From Bacteroidetes bacterium UBA7688 (GTDB lineage Bacteria; Bacteroidota; Bacteroidia; Chitinophagales; Chitinophagaceae), in contig DLGS01000336.1 in NCBI GenBank assembly GCA_002482815.1, positions 1 to 30,922 of the forward strand: a stretch of 30,922 nucleotides of DNA. The letters run 5' to 3'. The notes below the pieces were generated by a model. The model had not been told where the DNA came from. It searched no databases and saw nothing but the letters and a program-made list of their open reading frames with translations. Position numbers and translations under genes: made by a program. Below, one piece after another: positions 15,701 to 22,450 of the stretch; the first letter of the stretch is position 1, and each line of letters begins with the position of its first letter.

Positions 15701-17529
15701 TTTACAGTAGGTTTGAATCCGGCTTCTACAAATGTTGAATCTGTACGCTTACATCCATCTTCTGTGGTAATCGTACATTTAACAATAAACCTTCCTTCTG
15801 TCGTATAAATATGGGATGATCCACTGGTCGTAGTGGTAGCGGTAGCACCATCTCCGAAATTCCATTCAAATAATACTGACTTACGCGGGTAGGGGTAAAT
15901 GTAGGTATATGGGCCGGGCAACCAGGATTTAATATCTTCAAAATCATCCGGATAAGGGTCTGGATGAGGTAAGTCTGTACAATACCAATAGGGTGGAAGA
16001 TAACCTATTATATTACCACAGCTCGGTACGGGCTTCATTGTATCCCCAACGGAAGGTAAGTGGGTTGTCGTGTAAAGTTTTGCTCCAAAATTTACTGTTA
16101 AGGGTATACATCCGGCATTTGTTGAAGGAGTAACACCTATTATTGCATTAAAGACCCGGATAATGATTGGAGAATTACTACTGTCATATCTTCTTGAGGC
16201 ATAACCCAGCGGAAAAGGTTTAGTGGTATCTCGCACGCGGAAAGTATCGAGGCATCCAAAAGATGTCTTGGCAATCATATATACTGTAAAGATACTATCG
16301 TGTGTATAGGTATGAACAGGGTCTTTTAATTTAGAGCTTGTTCCATCTCCGAAAATCCATTGAAAACTGTCTGTTCCTCTTGACTTATTGGTAAATGATA
16401 TATCGGCAGGTGCAGGACAGGAATAGATGGGTGAATAGGAGAAATTGGCAACTGGTTTTGGATGGACAGTGTAGGTATTAACAGCAGTATCCTTGCAGCC
16501 TGGTCCAAAAGAATCAATCATTGTAATGGTATAGGTTCCTCCTTTCCAGAAATCTCTTTGAGCCGTAAGGCCAGCATAGCTTCCTCCATCACTCCAAAAC
16601 CATTTTGTACCAACCGGCGTTGGTGTTGAGGTATTATCAAAACGAACCATGCTTACGCCTGCGCAAATACTGGAAGGAACAGAAAAAGTTGAATTCATCG
16701 GCACTGCCTTGATATAGTTGAATTTCTCCATTGAATCCTTACAGCCATTGGCATCTGTGATAATCAAACGAACAGTGTAGCTGCCGGCTGAAAGATAAAT
16801 ATGGCTTGGGTTTGCCAGGGTGGATGTACCTGCATCACCAAATTCCCAACTATAAGTATAGGGTGCTTTACCTTTTGTTGTCGAGGAATAAAATTGTGTG
16901 GTATCGGGTACTTTACACAAATTGATTTTTGTTGCACTGAAATCAGTTTCAGGTTTCTCAAAAATCTCAACTGTCGATGTATCCAGCTTTGCTGTAATGC
17001 AACCAACGCTGTTTTTCACCTGCAAGGCCACATTGTATTTCCTGCTTACGCAATAAGTATGACTGGTGTTGTTTGTTGCGGCTGTATATCCATCTCCAAA
17101 CGACCATAGAGAGGTGTAAGCACCGGGAGCATTAGCAACAGATGTATTGGTAAAGGTGATATTTGAACAAGGGCATCCTTTTACCGGACTAGCCGTAAAG
17201 CTGACTTTAGGACTGGGATAAATGACAATGCTCAAAGATTTGGTACTGGGAGTTCCGCCTCCGTTCCGTACAGTAAGTTTTACAGTGTAGGTACCCGGAT
17301 TATCAAAAGATTTGGATGGATTAGGTAAGGAAGAATAGGAAAAATCGCCAAAATCCCAGCTCCAGTTGGTTATTGTTCCCGAACTTTTATCAGTAAAAGT
17401 AACGACCAATGGGCTGCAGCCGGCTAACTTGTCGGCAGTGAAGTCGGCAGTTTGGCCAAAAGTTGCTTCGGTACAAAAGAGAAGGAAGAAAAAAACAACA
17501 ATTTTATAGGTAAAAATTTTCATGGGCAT
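12748..17529 (-). CDS. Giant PKD-repeat surface adhesin with T9SS type B (gliding-motility) C-terminal domain, SprB-like
   Basis: About 1593 residues. The start is placed at the ATG of 17529 (17523 also possible), since MPMKIFTYKIVVFFFLLF opens a normal signal peptide cleaved near ATFGQT; an ATG at 17556 would add nine residues. About fourteen PKD-like domains follow, recognisable by W.FGDG or variants (WSWDFGD, FQWIFGDG, TFWEFGDG, YKWYFGDG) and the later H.Y....Y.V. Some are degenerate, e.g. FTWDFDEG and WFWSDGG. An unusual Pro/Tyr-rich insertion with PHPDPYPDDFED lies near 15890-15990. Then come three shorter units with YYW.PA and CS.C.NP, and a terminal CHU_C domain (IPNTFTPNGDGLNDYF, FNRWGQKVFEK). 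Such proteins form surface filaments for adhesion or gliding. The next gene, 18 bases on, is PorP/SprF, matching the SprB-SprF arrangement. Confidence 0.92.
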   Translation of the reverse strand: MPMKIFTYKIVVFFFLLFCTEATFGQTADFTADKLAGCSPLVVTFTDKSSGTITNWSWDFGDFSYSSLPNPSKSFDNPGTYTVKLTVRNGGGTPSTKSLSIVIYPSPKVSFTASPVKGCPCSNITFTNTSVANAPGAYTSLWSFGDGYTAATNNTSHTYCVSRKYNVALQVKNSVGCITAKLDTSTVEIFEKPETDFSATKINLCKVPDTTQFYSSTTKGKAPYTYSWEFGDAGTSTLANPSHIYLSAGSYTVRLIITDANGCKDSMEKFNYIKAVPMNSTFSVPSSICAGVSMVRFDNTSTPTPVGTKWFWSDGGSYAGLTAQRDFWKGGTYTITMIDSFGPGCKDTAVNTYTVHPKPVANFSYSPIYSCPAPADISFTNKSRGTDSFQWIFGDGTSSKLKDPVHTYTHDSIFTVYMIAKTSFGCLDTFRVRDTTKPFPLGYASRRYDSSNSPIIIRVFNAIIGVTPSTNAGCIPLTVNFGAKLYTTTHLPSVGDTMKPVPSCGNIIGYLPPYWYCTDLPHPDPYPDDFEDIKSWLPGPYTYIYPYPRKSVLFEWNFGDGATATTTTSGSSHIYTTEGRFIVKCTITTEDGCKRTDSTFVEAGFKPTVNFSFYPDTICKNDYVYATNLSTGGLKYIWDWNDSYTLEDTSKNVNHQYRVSGNRRIILWGSRYGCLDSMSKPLVINPPGSSFGIRFSCDTPFKVAFLDSSYRATSTFWEFGDGATSTLRNPIHTYSDTGVYTVRLTTTNDSFSCVDTTSRTIYIFNKQPTFTALDTTVCLGDTVFLTHPVYNYITQYNFGSGSVLDTVYFDPTRQIYYVVYKDTGRYSVTLYSRDIHKCDKAFTRNKYITVAKPWMKVKASPMISCAPATINFTDNSTNTSTVKNISRTWYWGDATFKTDTSVNATKLYPIPGKYTVKVVTTDIIGCKDSINIDIESRKPVADFGAAIDTFTCLYKPIKFVSLSSGAGLTYKWYFGDGATSTLPDPEHAYSTIGSFDVKLVVTDETGCKDSITKLAFVKTVKPNASFTMSDSVALCPPLFVTFTNTSSADAVRFTWDFDEGYAAIPSPVAPFIDSGVYIITMVAYDKYGCTDTAYSRVRVLGYDGALKYTPLSGCAPLTVSFEAELVKADVMVWDFADGVTESAVGKLTTTHTYTEPGSYIPRLILGDGKGCSTSSRGLDTIRVDAAVAVVKMTPTCINTPITFTDSSYSYFSAYASSEWTFEDGTTAAGKTTKRTYSKEGTYTITLITTNTNGCKDTIQKTFTVFGLPVIKAKDTVICLNDQATLSAGGGVSYYWNPAPTLSCSDCNNPVTSTKVPVKYIVTGTDERGCTNKDTLDVGIKIKTTLLHTADTEICERDPIQLLASGAHNYYWSPATFLSADNIPNPIATMDSTIIYRVIGTEGSCIPDTAMIKVTVHPLPEVDAGADQKVLAGTEVQLSGNGKYIKDYLWSPAATLSCASCQNPVAKPLTTTIYTLTGTSDFGCSDSDKVQITIFCDQSQLYIPNTFTPNGDGLNDYFYPQGKGVGKIKAFTIFNRWGQKVFEKTAFDANAKEQGWDGTFNGDALSPDTFVYTIEATCDNGEIVFIKGDVTIIK

Positions 17530-17671
17530 TACGGTTTTGAAAACATGAATTTTCAAAATAAACGATGGGTTTTCATTACTAAAGTAAGAAATTTTTTATG
17601 AAATAGCAGAAAAACTAATATTCAAACAAAATAGCAAGGGTATTAATCTTTCTTTTTATGTTACGGTGAAG

Positions 17672-17679
17672 TACTTTTG
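17672..17679 (+). promoter_or_regulatory. -7 promoter element, TACTTTTG, of kynU
   Basis: Exact match to TAnnTTTG, 24 bases before the ATG at 17704. An in-frame TTG (17677) lies inside this element and so would be at or upstream of the transcription start; this argues for the ATG as the true start. Confidence 0.6.
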
Positions 17680-17703
17680 CGCCAATTAAAGAAAATTTCC
17701 CCG

Positions 17704-18966
17704 ATGCAAAAGGCCTTCGATACAAGTTTAGAATTTGCCCACACCCAGGATCAGCTTGATATTTTACATCCGTTTCGTGAGCGGTTTTTGTTTCCGCAAC
17801 ACAATGATAAAAATACAGTGTATTTCTGTGGCAATTCTTTGGGTTTGCAATCCAGTGCTGTGCAGTATCTGATGGATGCCGAACTGGCCGATTGGGCAAA
17901 ATATGGTGTGGAAGGTCATTTTAATGCACGCAGCCCATGGTTTTCTTATCATCAGCAATTTTCTGAAAACCTGGCGCAGATTGTCGGTGCAAAAAAGGAT
18001 GAGGTCGTGGCGATGAATACACTTACGGTGAACCTTCATTTGCTCCTGATGTCTTTTTACCGTCCTAAAGATGGCCGATATAAAATAATCATGGAAGCCG
18101 GAGCTTTCCCCAGCGATCAATATGCTATAGAAACGCAGGTGCGCATGTATGGATACGATCCAATGGATGCCATTATTGAAATCAGTCCCAGGGAAGGCGC
18201 GTATATTATAGAAGAAGAAGACATTCTTGCGGCTATTAAAACTGCCGGAGATTCATTGGCAGTGGTATTATTTGGCGGCGTTAATTACTACACCGGCCAG
18301 TTATTTGATATGAAAGCAATTACGGAGGCTGCTCATCATGCTGGTGCTTATTGTGGTTTCGATCTGGCTCATGCGGTTGGTAATATTCCTATGCAATTAC
18401 ATGATTGGGATGTTGATTTTGCGTGCTGGTGTTCTTACAAATATTTGAATTCGGGCCCTGGTGGTGTTGGAGGAGCATTTGTTCACGAGCGCCATGGCGA
18501 TAATCCGGATACATTCCGCCTGGCCGGCTGGTGGGGAAATGATGAAAAAACCCGCTTTAAAATGCAAAAAGGTTTTGCTCCGCAAAGGGGTGCAGCAAGC
18601 TGGCAGATGAGCAATGCGCCGGTGTTTAATATGGTTGCTCATCGCGCTTCTCTGGATTTGTTTCAAAAAGCTACGATGTTTGCGCTTCGTGAAAAAAGCT
18701 TGCGGATGACGGCTTATATGGAATATTTGCTGAACCAATTGACTCATTTGTCTTTTACGATTATTACGCCAAAAGACCCAAATAGAAGAGGAGCACAATT
18801 GTCTATGCTGTTTCACGAAAAAGGGCGTGAAGTTTTTGATGCACTTACCGCAAATGGCGTCATAGCAGATTGGCGCGAACCGAATGTAATCAGGATTGCA
18901 CCTGTGCCGATGTACAATAATTTTGAAGATTGTCATCGTTTTTATGAAATTCTGAAAGCATTGTAA
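17704..18966 (+). CDS. kynU: Kynureninase
   Basis: A 420-residue PLP enzyme that cleaves kynurenine or 3-hydroxykynurenine to anthranilate or 3-hydroxyanthranilate plus alanine, in tryptophan breakdown or eukaryote-type NAD synthesis. It follows the kynureninase pattern: VYFCGNSLGLQ near the N-terminus, HFNARSPWFSYH, AGAFPSDQYA, the aspartate-containing FDLAHAVGN, and SYKYLNSGPGG with the PLP lysine at K246. RLAGWWGND and QRGAASWQMSN complete the family signature. Length is normal. No kynurenine 3-monooxygenase, tryptophan dioxygenase or other kyn gene is in the window, so the gene stands alone between a -7 promoter element and its own terminator. The ATG at 17704 is preferred over a TTG at 17677, which overlaps the promoter. 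Confidence 0.95.
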   Translation: MQKAFDTSLEFAHTQDQLDILHPFRERFLFPQHNDKNTVYFCGNSLGLQSSAVQYLMDAELADWAKYGVEGHFNARSPWFSYHQQFSENLAQIVGAKKDEVVAMNTLTVNLHLLLMSFYRPKDGRYKIIMEAGAFPSDQYAIETQVRMYGYDPMDAIIEISPREGAYIIEEEDILAAIKTAGDSLAVVLFGGVNYYTGQLFDMKAITEAAHHAGAYCGFDLAHAVGNIPMQLHDWDVDFACWCSYKYLNSGPGGVGGAFVHERHGDNPDTFRLAGWWGNDEKTRFKMQKGFAPQRGAASWQMSNAPVFNMVAHRASLDLFQKATMFALREKSLRMTAYMEYLLNQLTHLSFTIITPKDPNRRGAQLSMLFHEKGREVFDALTANGVIADWREPNVIRIAPVPMYNNFEDCHRFYEILKAL

Positions 18967-18987
18967 TAACATCTTTTCAATATAAAG

Positions 18988-19023
18988 TCCTCTTCCATTC
19001 AAAAAAGGGAGAGGATTTTTTTT
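18988..19023 (+). terminator. Intrinsic terminator of kynU
   Basis: TCCTCTTCC (18988-18996) pairs with GGGAGAGGA (19007-19015), nine pairs including one G-U, followed by eight T residues. It starts 21 bases after the kynU stop. Confidence 0.88.
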
Positions 19024-19090
19024 CGGCGTTATCATTTGGAATTCCTATTTTCATCACATCAAAAATTTGCGTTAAAGCGATATTTCCACC

Positions 19091-20410
19091 ATGTCTACAA
19101 CTTATCTTCGTGGATCGATGAAAAGAGTCTATCCACTTATAATCTTCCTGATCACTTTTTCGGTGTTGGGTATTTTATATATTCAGATGTCCTGGATTAA
19201 AAATGCTTTGCATGTAAAGAAAGAGGAGTATATGAATGATTTGGGGAAAACCCTGATTGAAATAAGGCAGATTGCACACAATTCTTTCATTAACGCACAG
19301 GGTTATAATCCGGCTCAGTTTGACGACGAAGTCAAAGAACGTTTTTTGACCAACAGGTTTACTGCGCAGGCCATTCCGACAGATGAAATGAATATGATTA
19401 TCATTCAGGCGATGAAAAATCACGGCATCAAACAACCTTTCGAATTTTGTGCATTGAATATTTTTCATAACCCTATTTGTATCAGCCCGGGCTTTAACAG
19501 CTCAATGCTGGCTGAAAGTTTATCGCTTCCTTTTACACCACAGGAAAGTCTGCAATCGGAAGTCTTTTATCTGTATGTGAAAGAGCCACAAAATTATATT
19601 ATGCGCCAGATGGCGTCTATGATTATTGCTTCTATTTTGTTTACCATAATCATTATTTCAGCTTTCGCGCTAACGATAAGAACGATGCTGCGCCAGAAAA
19701 ATATTTCTGAAATCAAATCGGATTTCATTAATAATATGACGCATGAATTGAAAACACCTCTGGCTACCATTTCGCTGGCAGTTGATGCATTGAATAATGA
19801 AAAGGTTATCCACGATACCGACAAAATAAAGTATTACAGTGGAATGATTAAAGAGGAAAACAAGCGGATGCACAAGCAGGTGGAAACGATTCTTCAGGCG
19901 GCAAAACTGGAAAAACAGGAAGACCTTAACCTAAGTATTCAAAGCCTGGATGCGCACGCAGCAATTGATAAAGTAGCAAAAAATCTCTCCCTGCAGATAC
20001 AGGAAAAAGAAGGTGAACTGCATTTGAATCTGATGGCCAACAAATCGTTTATTGATGTGGATGAAATGCACTTTTCCAATATCATTTTCAACCTGTTGGA
20101 TAATGCGATTAAATATTCTAAAGGAGCTCCGATTATTCATATTACCACGCAGGTAAATAATGGAATGCTGGCGATAAAAATTAAGGATAATGGAATCGGT
20201 ATGAACCGCGAAACGGCCAGTCGTGCTTTTGAAAAATTCTATCGTGCTCATACCGGCAATCTGCATAATGTAAAGGGTTTCGGACTTGGTTTGAGCTATG
20301 TAAAAACAATGGTTGAAGCGCAAAATGGTTATATCAAACTGGATAGCATATTGGGTAAAGGAAGTACGTTTACCATCAATATGCCTTTATCCAAACATAA
20401 TAACGAATAA
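19091..20410 (+). CDS. Membrane sensor histidine kinase
   Basis: A 439-residue two-component kinase. A first membrane segment lies at about residues 14-33 and a second at about 176-198, enclosing an extracytoplasmic sensor region of roughly 140 residues with no domain I recognise. The cytoplasmic part carries the H-box MTHELKTPLATIS with the phosphoacceptor at H218, the N-box LLDNAIKYS, the G1 box KDNGIGM, the F-box FEKFYRAH and the G2 box GFGLGLSYV. All catalytic motifs are intact. No response regulator follows; the next gene encodes a sigma factor 56 bases on. A kinase plus ECF sigma factor recalls PorY and SigP, which control T9SS genes in Porphyromonas, but orthology is only a guess. The ATG at 19118 is an alternative start that would still keep the first membrane segment. 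Confidence 0.9.
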   Translation: MSTTYLRGSMKRVYPLIIFLITFSVLGILYIQMSWIKNALHVKKEEYMNDLGKTLIEIRQIAHNSFINAQGYNPAQFDDEVKERFLTNRFTAQAIPTDEMNMIIIQAMKNHGIKQPFEFCALNIFHNPICISPGFNSSMLAESLSLPFTPQESLQSEVFYLYVKEPQNYIMRQMASMIIASILFTIIIISAFALTIRTMLRQKNISEIKSDFINNMTHELKTPLATISLAVDALNNEKVIHDTDKIKYYSGMIKEENKRMHKQVETILQAAKLEKQEDLNLSIQSLDAHAAIDKVAKNLSLQIQEKEGELHLNLMANKSFIDVDEMHFSNIIFNLLDNAIKYSKGAPIIHITTQVNNGMLAIKIKDNGIGMNRETASRAFEKFYRAHTGNLHNVKGFGLGLSYVKTMVEAQNGYIKLDSILGKGSTFTINMPLSKHNNE

Positions 20411-20466
20411 TTTTTTGTGGAAATTCTTTCGTTTCTGCGTCTACCATATCAAACAAACATTTTCTT

Positions 20467-21036
20467 TTGTCTGTACAGGATTTAAAAAGCAAAAGCGACG
20501 AGGAGCTGATAATGCTTTATCAGCAATCGGGTGACAACCAATGGTTGGGTTTGCTGCTGGAAAGACATACCTTATTGTTGTTGGGTATTGCAATGAAATA
20601 TCTGAAAGACAAAGTCCAGGCGCAGGATGCGGTGCAACAGGTTTTTATCAAAACAATTACTAATTTCCCATCAGAGCCTGTCCAGAATTTTAAAGGTTGG
20701 TTGTATATTCTGATGCGCAATTACTGCTTTGGTGTTTTGCGCAGCAGCAATTATTACGCACCCGAAGAAGCTTTGAATCATCTTGTTGCCGCTGAAAGTA
20801 AAACACACGAGGAGCTGATGAGTGATGAACTGATGCGCCGGAATATGCATCAGGCAATTGGCAGTCTTAACGCCGAGCAACAAATTTGTATCCGCTTATT
20901 TTATATTGAAGAACGGAGCTATAAAGAAATAATGGAACACACTAACTTTAGCTTCGAAAAAGTAAAAAGCTATGTGCAGAATGGTAAACGCAACCTGAAA
21001 ATTGCTTTACAAAAAATGAACCCAGATATCCAATGA
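20467..21036 (+). CDS. Sigma-70 family (ECF-type) RNA polymerase sigma factor
   Basis: A 189-residue sigma factor. Region 2 spans about residues 25-95: LLLERHTLLLLGIAMKYLKD, then AQDAVQQVFIKTI and FKGWLYILMRNYC. Region 4 is at about 130-180: LNAEQQICIRLFYIEERSYK followed by a helix-turn-helix with KVKSYVQNGKRNL. The start is a TTG at 20467; the first in-frame ATG (20512) would cut off KSDEELIMLYQQ, the conserved entry to region 2 in this Bacteroidota group, so TTG is preferred. The gene overlaps the next by 4 bases (ATGA), a typical sign of translational coupling with an anti-sigma gene. Its target promoters cannot be read from this window. Confidence 0.88.
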   Translation: MSVQDLKSKSDEELIMLYQQSGDNQWLGLLLERHTLLLLGIAMKYLKDKVQAQDAVQQVFIKTITNFPSEPVQNFKGWLYILMRNYCFGVLRSSNYYAPEEALNHLVAAESKTHEELMSDELMRRNMHQAIGSLNAEQQICIRLFYIEERSYKEIMEHTNFSFEKVKSYVQNGKRNLKIALQKMNPDIQ

Positions 21037-21395
21037 GCCAGTATAACGACATTCATCATTCAGAGCAGGACGGTCAGGAAAAATCTATCCTTACCGACGA
21101 GCAACTGATGGCTTATATGGAAGGGAAACTGAGTCCTGAAGAACTGAGAGTGGTGGAAGAATTAATGAGTGAAGAAAGTGCAGAATCGGATGCTATTGAA
21201 GGTCTCAAAATGATGCATCCTGCCGAAACAAAACGCAGTGTAGCGGAATTGCACCGGAAATTGCACACTGAGATATTGCGCAACAATCCAAAAAGAAAAA
21301 ACAAATTCTCAGAAGATTACTGGGGCTGGATTGCCGTTGTGATTGTTCTGCTGCTCATTGTGGTGGGCTACGTGGTGGTAAGGATTGCCGGTTAA
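21033..21395 (+). CDS. Small tail-anchored protein, candidate anti-sigma factor
   Basis: A 120-residue protein with an acidic soluble N-terminal part and a single membrane helix near the C-terminus (about residues 97-116, WIAVVIVLLLIVVGYVVV), after which only about four residues remain. It therefore has no periplasmic sensing domain. The segment LTDEQLMAYMEGKLSPEELR followed by a Glu-rich helix resembles the N-terminal sigma-binding domain of Bacteroidota anti-sigma factors, but the zinc ligands of the ZAS type (H..C..C) are absent. The start overlaps the end of the sigma gene by 4 bases, so the two are almost certainly co-translated. Anti-sigma function rests mainly on this position and on the helical layout; no direct signature proves it. 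Confidence 0.65.
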   Translation: MSQYNDIHHSEQDGQEKSILTDEQLMAYMEGKLSPEELRVVEELMSEESAESDAIEGLKMMHPAETKRSVAELHRKLHTEILRNNPKRKNKFSEDYWGWIAVVIVLLLIVVGYVVVRIAG

Positions 21396-21440
21396 TTATT
21401 ATTGTCCCAAATATTCATAAATAAAAGTCATTTTTTAAAA

Positions 21441-22304
21441 ATGAAGAATGCTGCATTTATCTTAAGTTTTAGTTTTCTTTCTATAACCACTTTTGGACAG
21501 ATTAGCGGGAATATGGTTTATGGAGAATCAAACGGTAATTTTCATACGAATGCTGAAAGGGTGTACCTGTCTGATTCTACGATTTTGATTCAGGCAAATG
21601 TTTTAATGAATGAGATGGCTGAATCTTATGTCGTCACATTCGGAGTGGCAGAGGCATCAGCAAGCCTTATTGAAAGCAATGAAAAAATTAATAAAAGAAT
21701 TGCTGCGTTTATCGTTGATATAAAGAAGATGGGTATTGCTGAAAAAGATTTGTATGTCGATATGACCACGCAGAATAAAATCTATGATTACAAAATAACG
21801 GAGAAGCTTTCTGAGCAATATCTGAAAGGTTTTGAGGTCAAAAAGAATATTATCATCAAGCTTAAGGATTTAAAAATACTGGAGAAAATGCTTGTCGAAG
21901 CGCATAAGCATCAGATATACGATCTTGTCAAAGTGGATTATATCGTGAATGATATGGATGCTATTTATGAGCGCCTTTTCAAAAAAGCCAGTGAAGTAAT
22001 CAATAAAAAGAAAGACCTGTATGTCACTGCAACCAATATGAAACTGAAAAAGCAGTCGCAGATTTTTGGCGAAAGTTTTGTCAGTTATTATCCTACCCAA
22101 TTGTATAAAAGCTACACGCCAAACAGCACTACAGAAGTTAGTATTGAAGATTATTCCCGCAAAAAGGACCTGCGTCAATCCACTACATTTTATTACAGTA
22201 AATTAAGTAATTCCGGTTTTAACGCCATCATCAATCCTGAAATTGCAGAACCGGCGATTGAGTTTGTATTTAAGCTTGAGATTAAATTTGAGATTGAAAA
22301 ATAG
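21441..22304 (+). CDS. SIMPL-domain (DUF541) secreted or periplasmic protein
   Basis: 287 residues from the ATG at 21441, which begins a signal peptide (MKNAAFILSFSFLSI, cleavage near TTFGQI). The rest fits the SIMPL/DUF541 family: VTFGVAEASASLIESNEKIN (the amphipathic helix after the first strand), the step MGIAEKDLYVD, GFEVKKNIIIKLKDL, and a late helix with KKASEVINKKKDLYV. Related proteins include BP26/OMP28 of Brucella and the YggE group of oxidative-stress-related periplasmic proteins. Their molecular role is poorly known. The gene lies 45 bases after the candidate anti-sigma gene in the same direction, so it may be the last gene of the kinase/sigma/anti-sigma operon. A TTG further upstream (21402) is not a likely start. 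Confidence 0.8.
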   Translation: MKNAAFILSFSFLSITTFGQISGNMVYGESNGNFHTNAERVYLSDSTILIQANVLMNEMAESYVVTFGVAEASASLIESNEKINKRIAAFIVDIKKMGIAEKDLYVDMTTQNKIYDYKITEKLSEQYLKGFEVKKNIIIKLKDLKILEKMLVEAHKHQIYDLVKVDYIVNDMDAIYERLFKKASEVINKKKDLYVTATNMKLKKQSQIFGESFVSYYPTQLYKSYTPNSTTEVSIEDYSRKKDLRQSTTFYYSKLSNSGFNAIINPEIAEPAIEFVFKLEIKFEIEK

Positions 22305-22315
22305 TTGCAGTTTGC

Positions 22316-22361
22316 ATTTCAATAAATAAGTAATGAAGTATCAATCTTATTTAAATGAAAT
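22316..22361 (+). repeat. AT-rich imperfect inverted repeat after the SIMPL gene
   Basis: ATTTCA (22316-22321) and AAATAAG (22324-22330) pair with CTTATTT (22346-22352) and TGAAAT (22356-22361), separated by a small internal loop. There is no T-run, so terminator activity is uncertain. The rest of the spacer to 22450 is AT-rich, with a possible -7-like TATTTTTC at 22399-22406. Confidence 0.4.
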
Positions 22362-22450
22362 AAATTAAAAATGTAAATAAATAAACTTTTTCGTCAAGTA
22401 TTTTTCTTTCATTATCCGTCTGAAACCCTCGAATTTCTTACCTTGCAGCT

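Noticed and set aside
17530..17556. Upstream ATG for the PKD adhesin
   Set aside because: It adds nine residues before the signal peptide; the ATG at 17529 or 17523 gives a cleaner one.
17677..17703. TTG start that would lengthen kynureninase by nine residues
   Set aside because: It lies within the -7 element TACTTTTG; the ATG at 17704 fits the family better.
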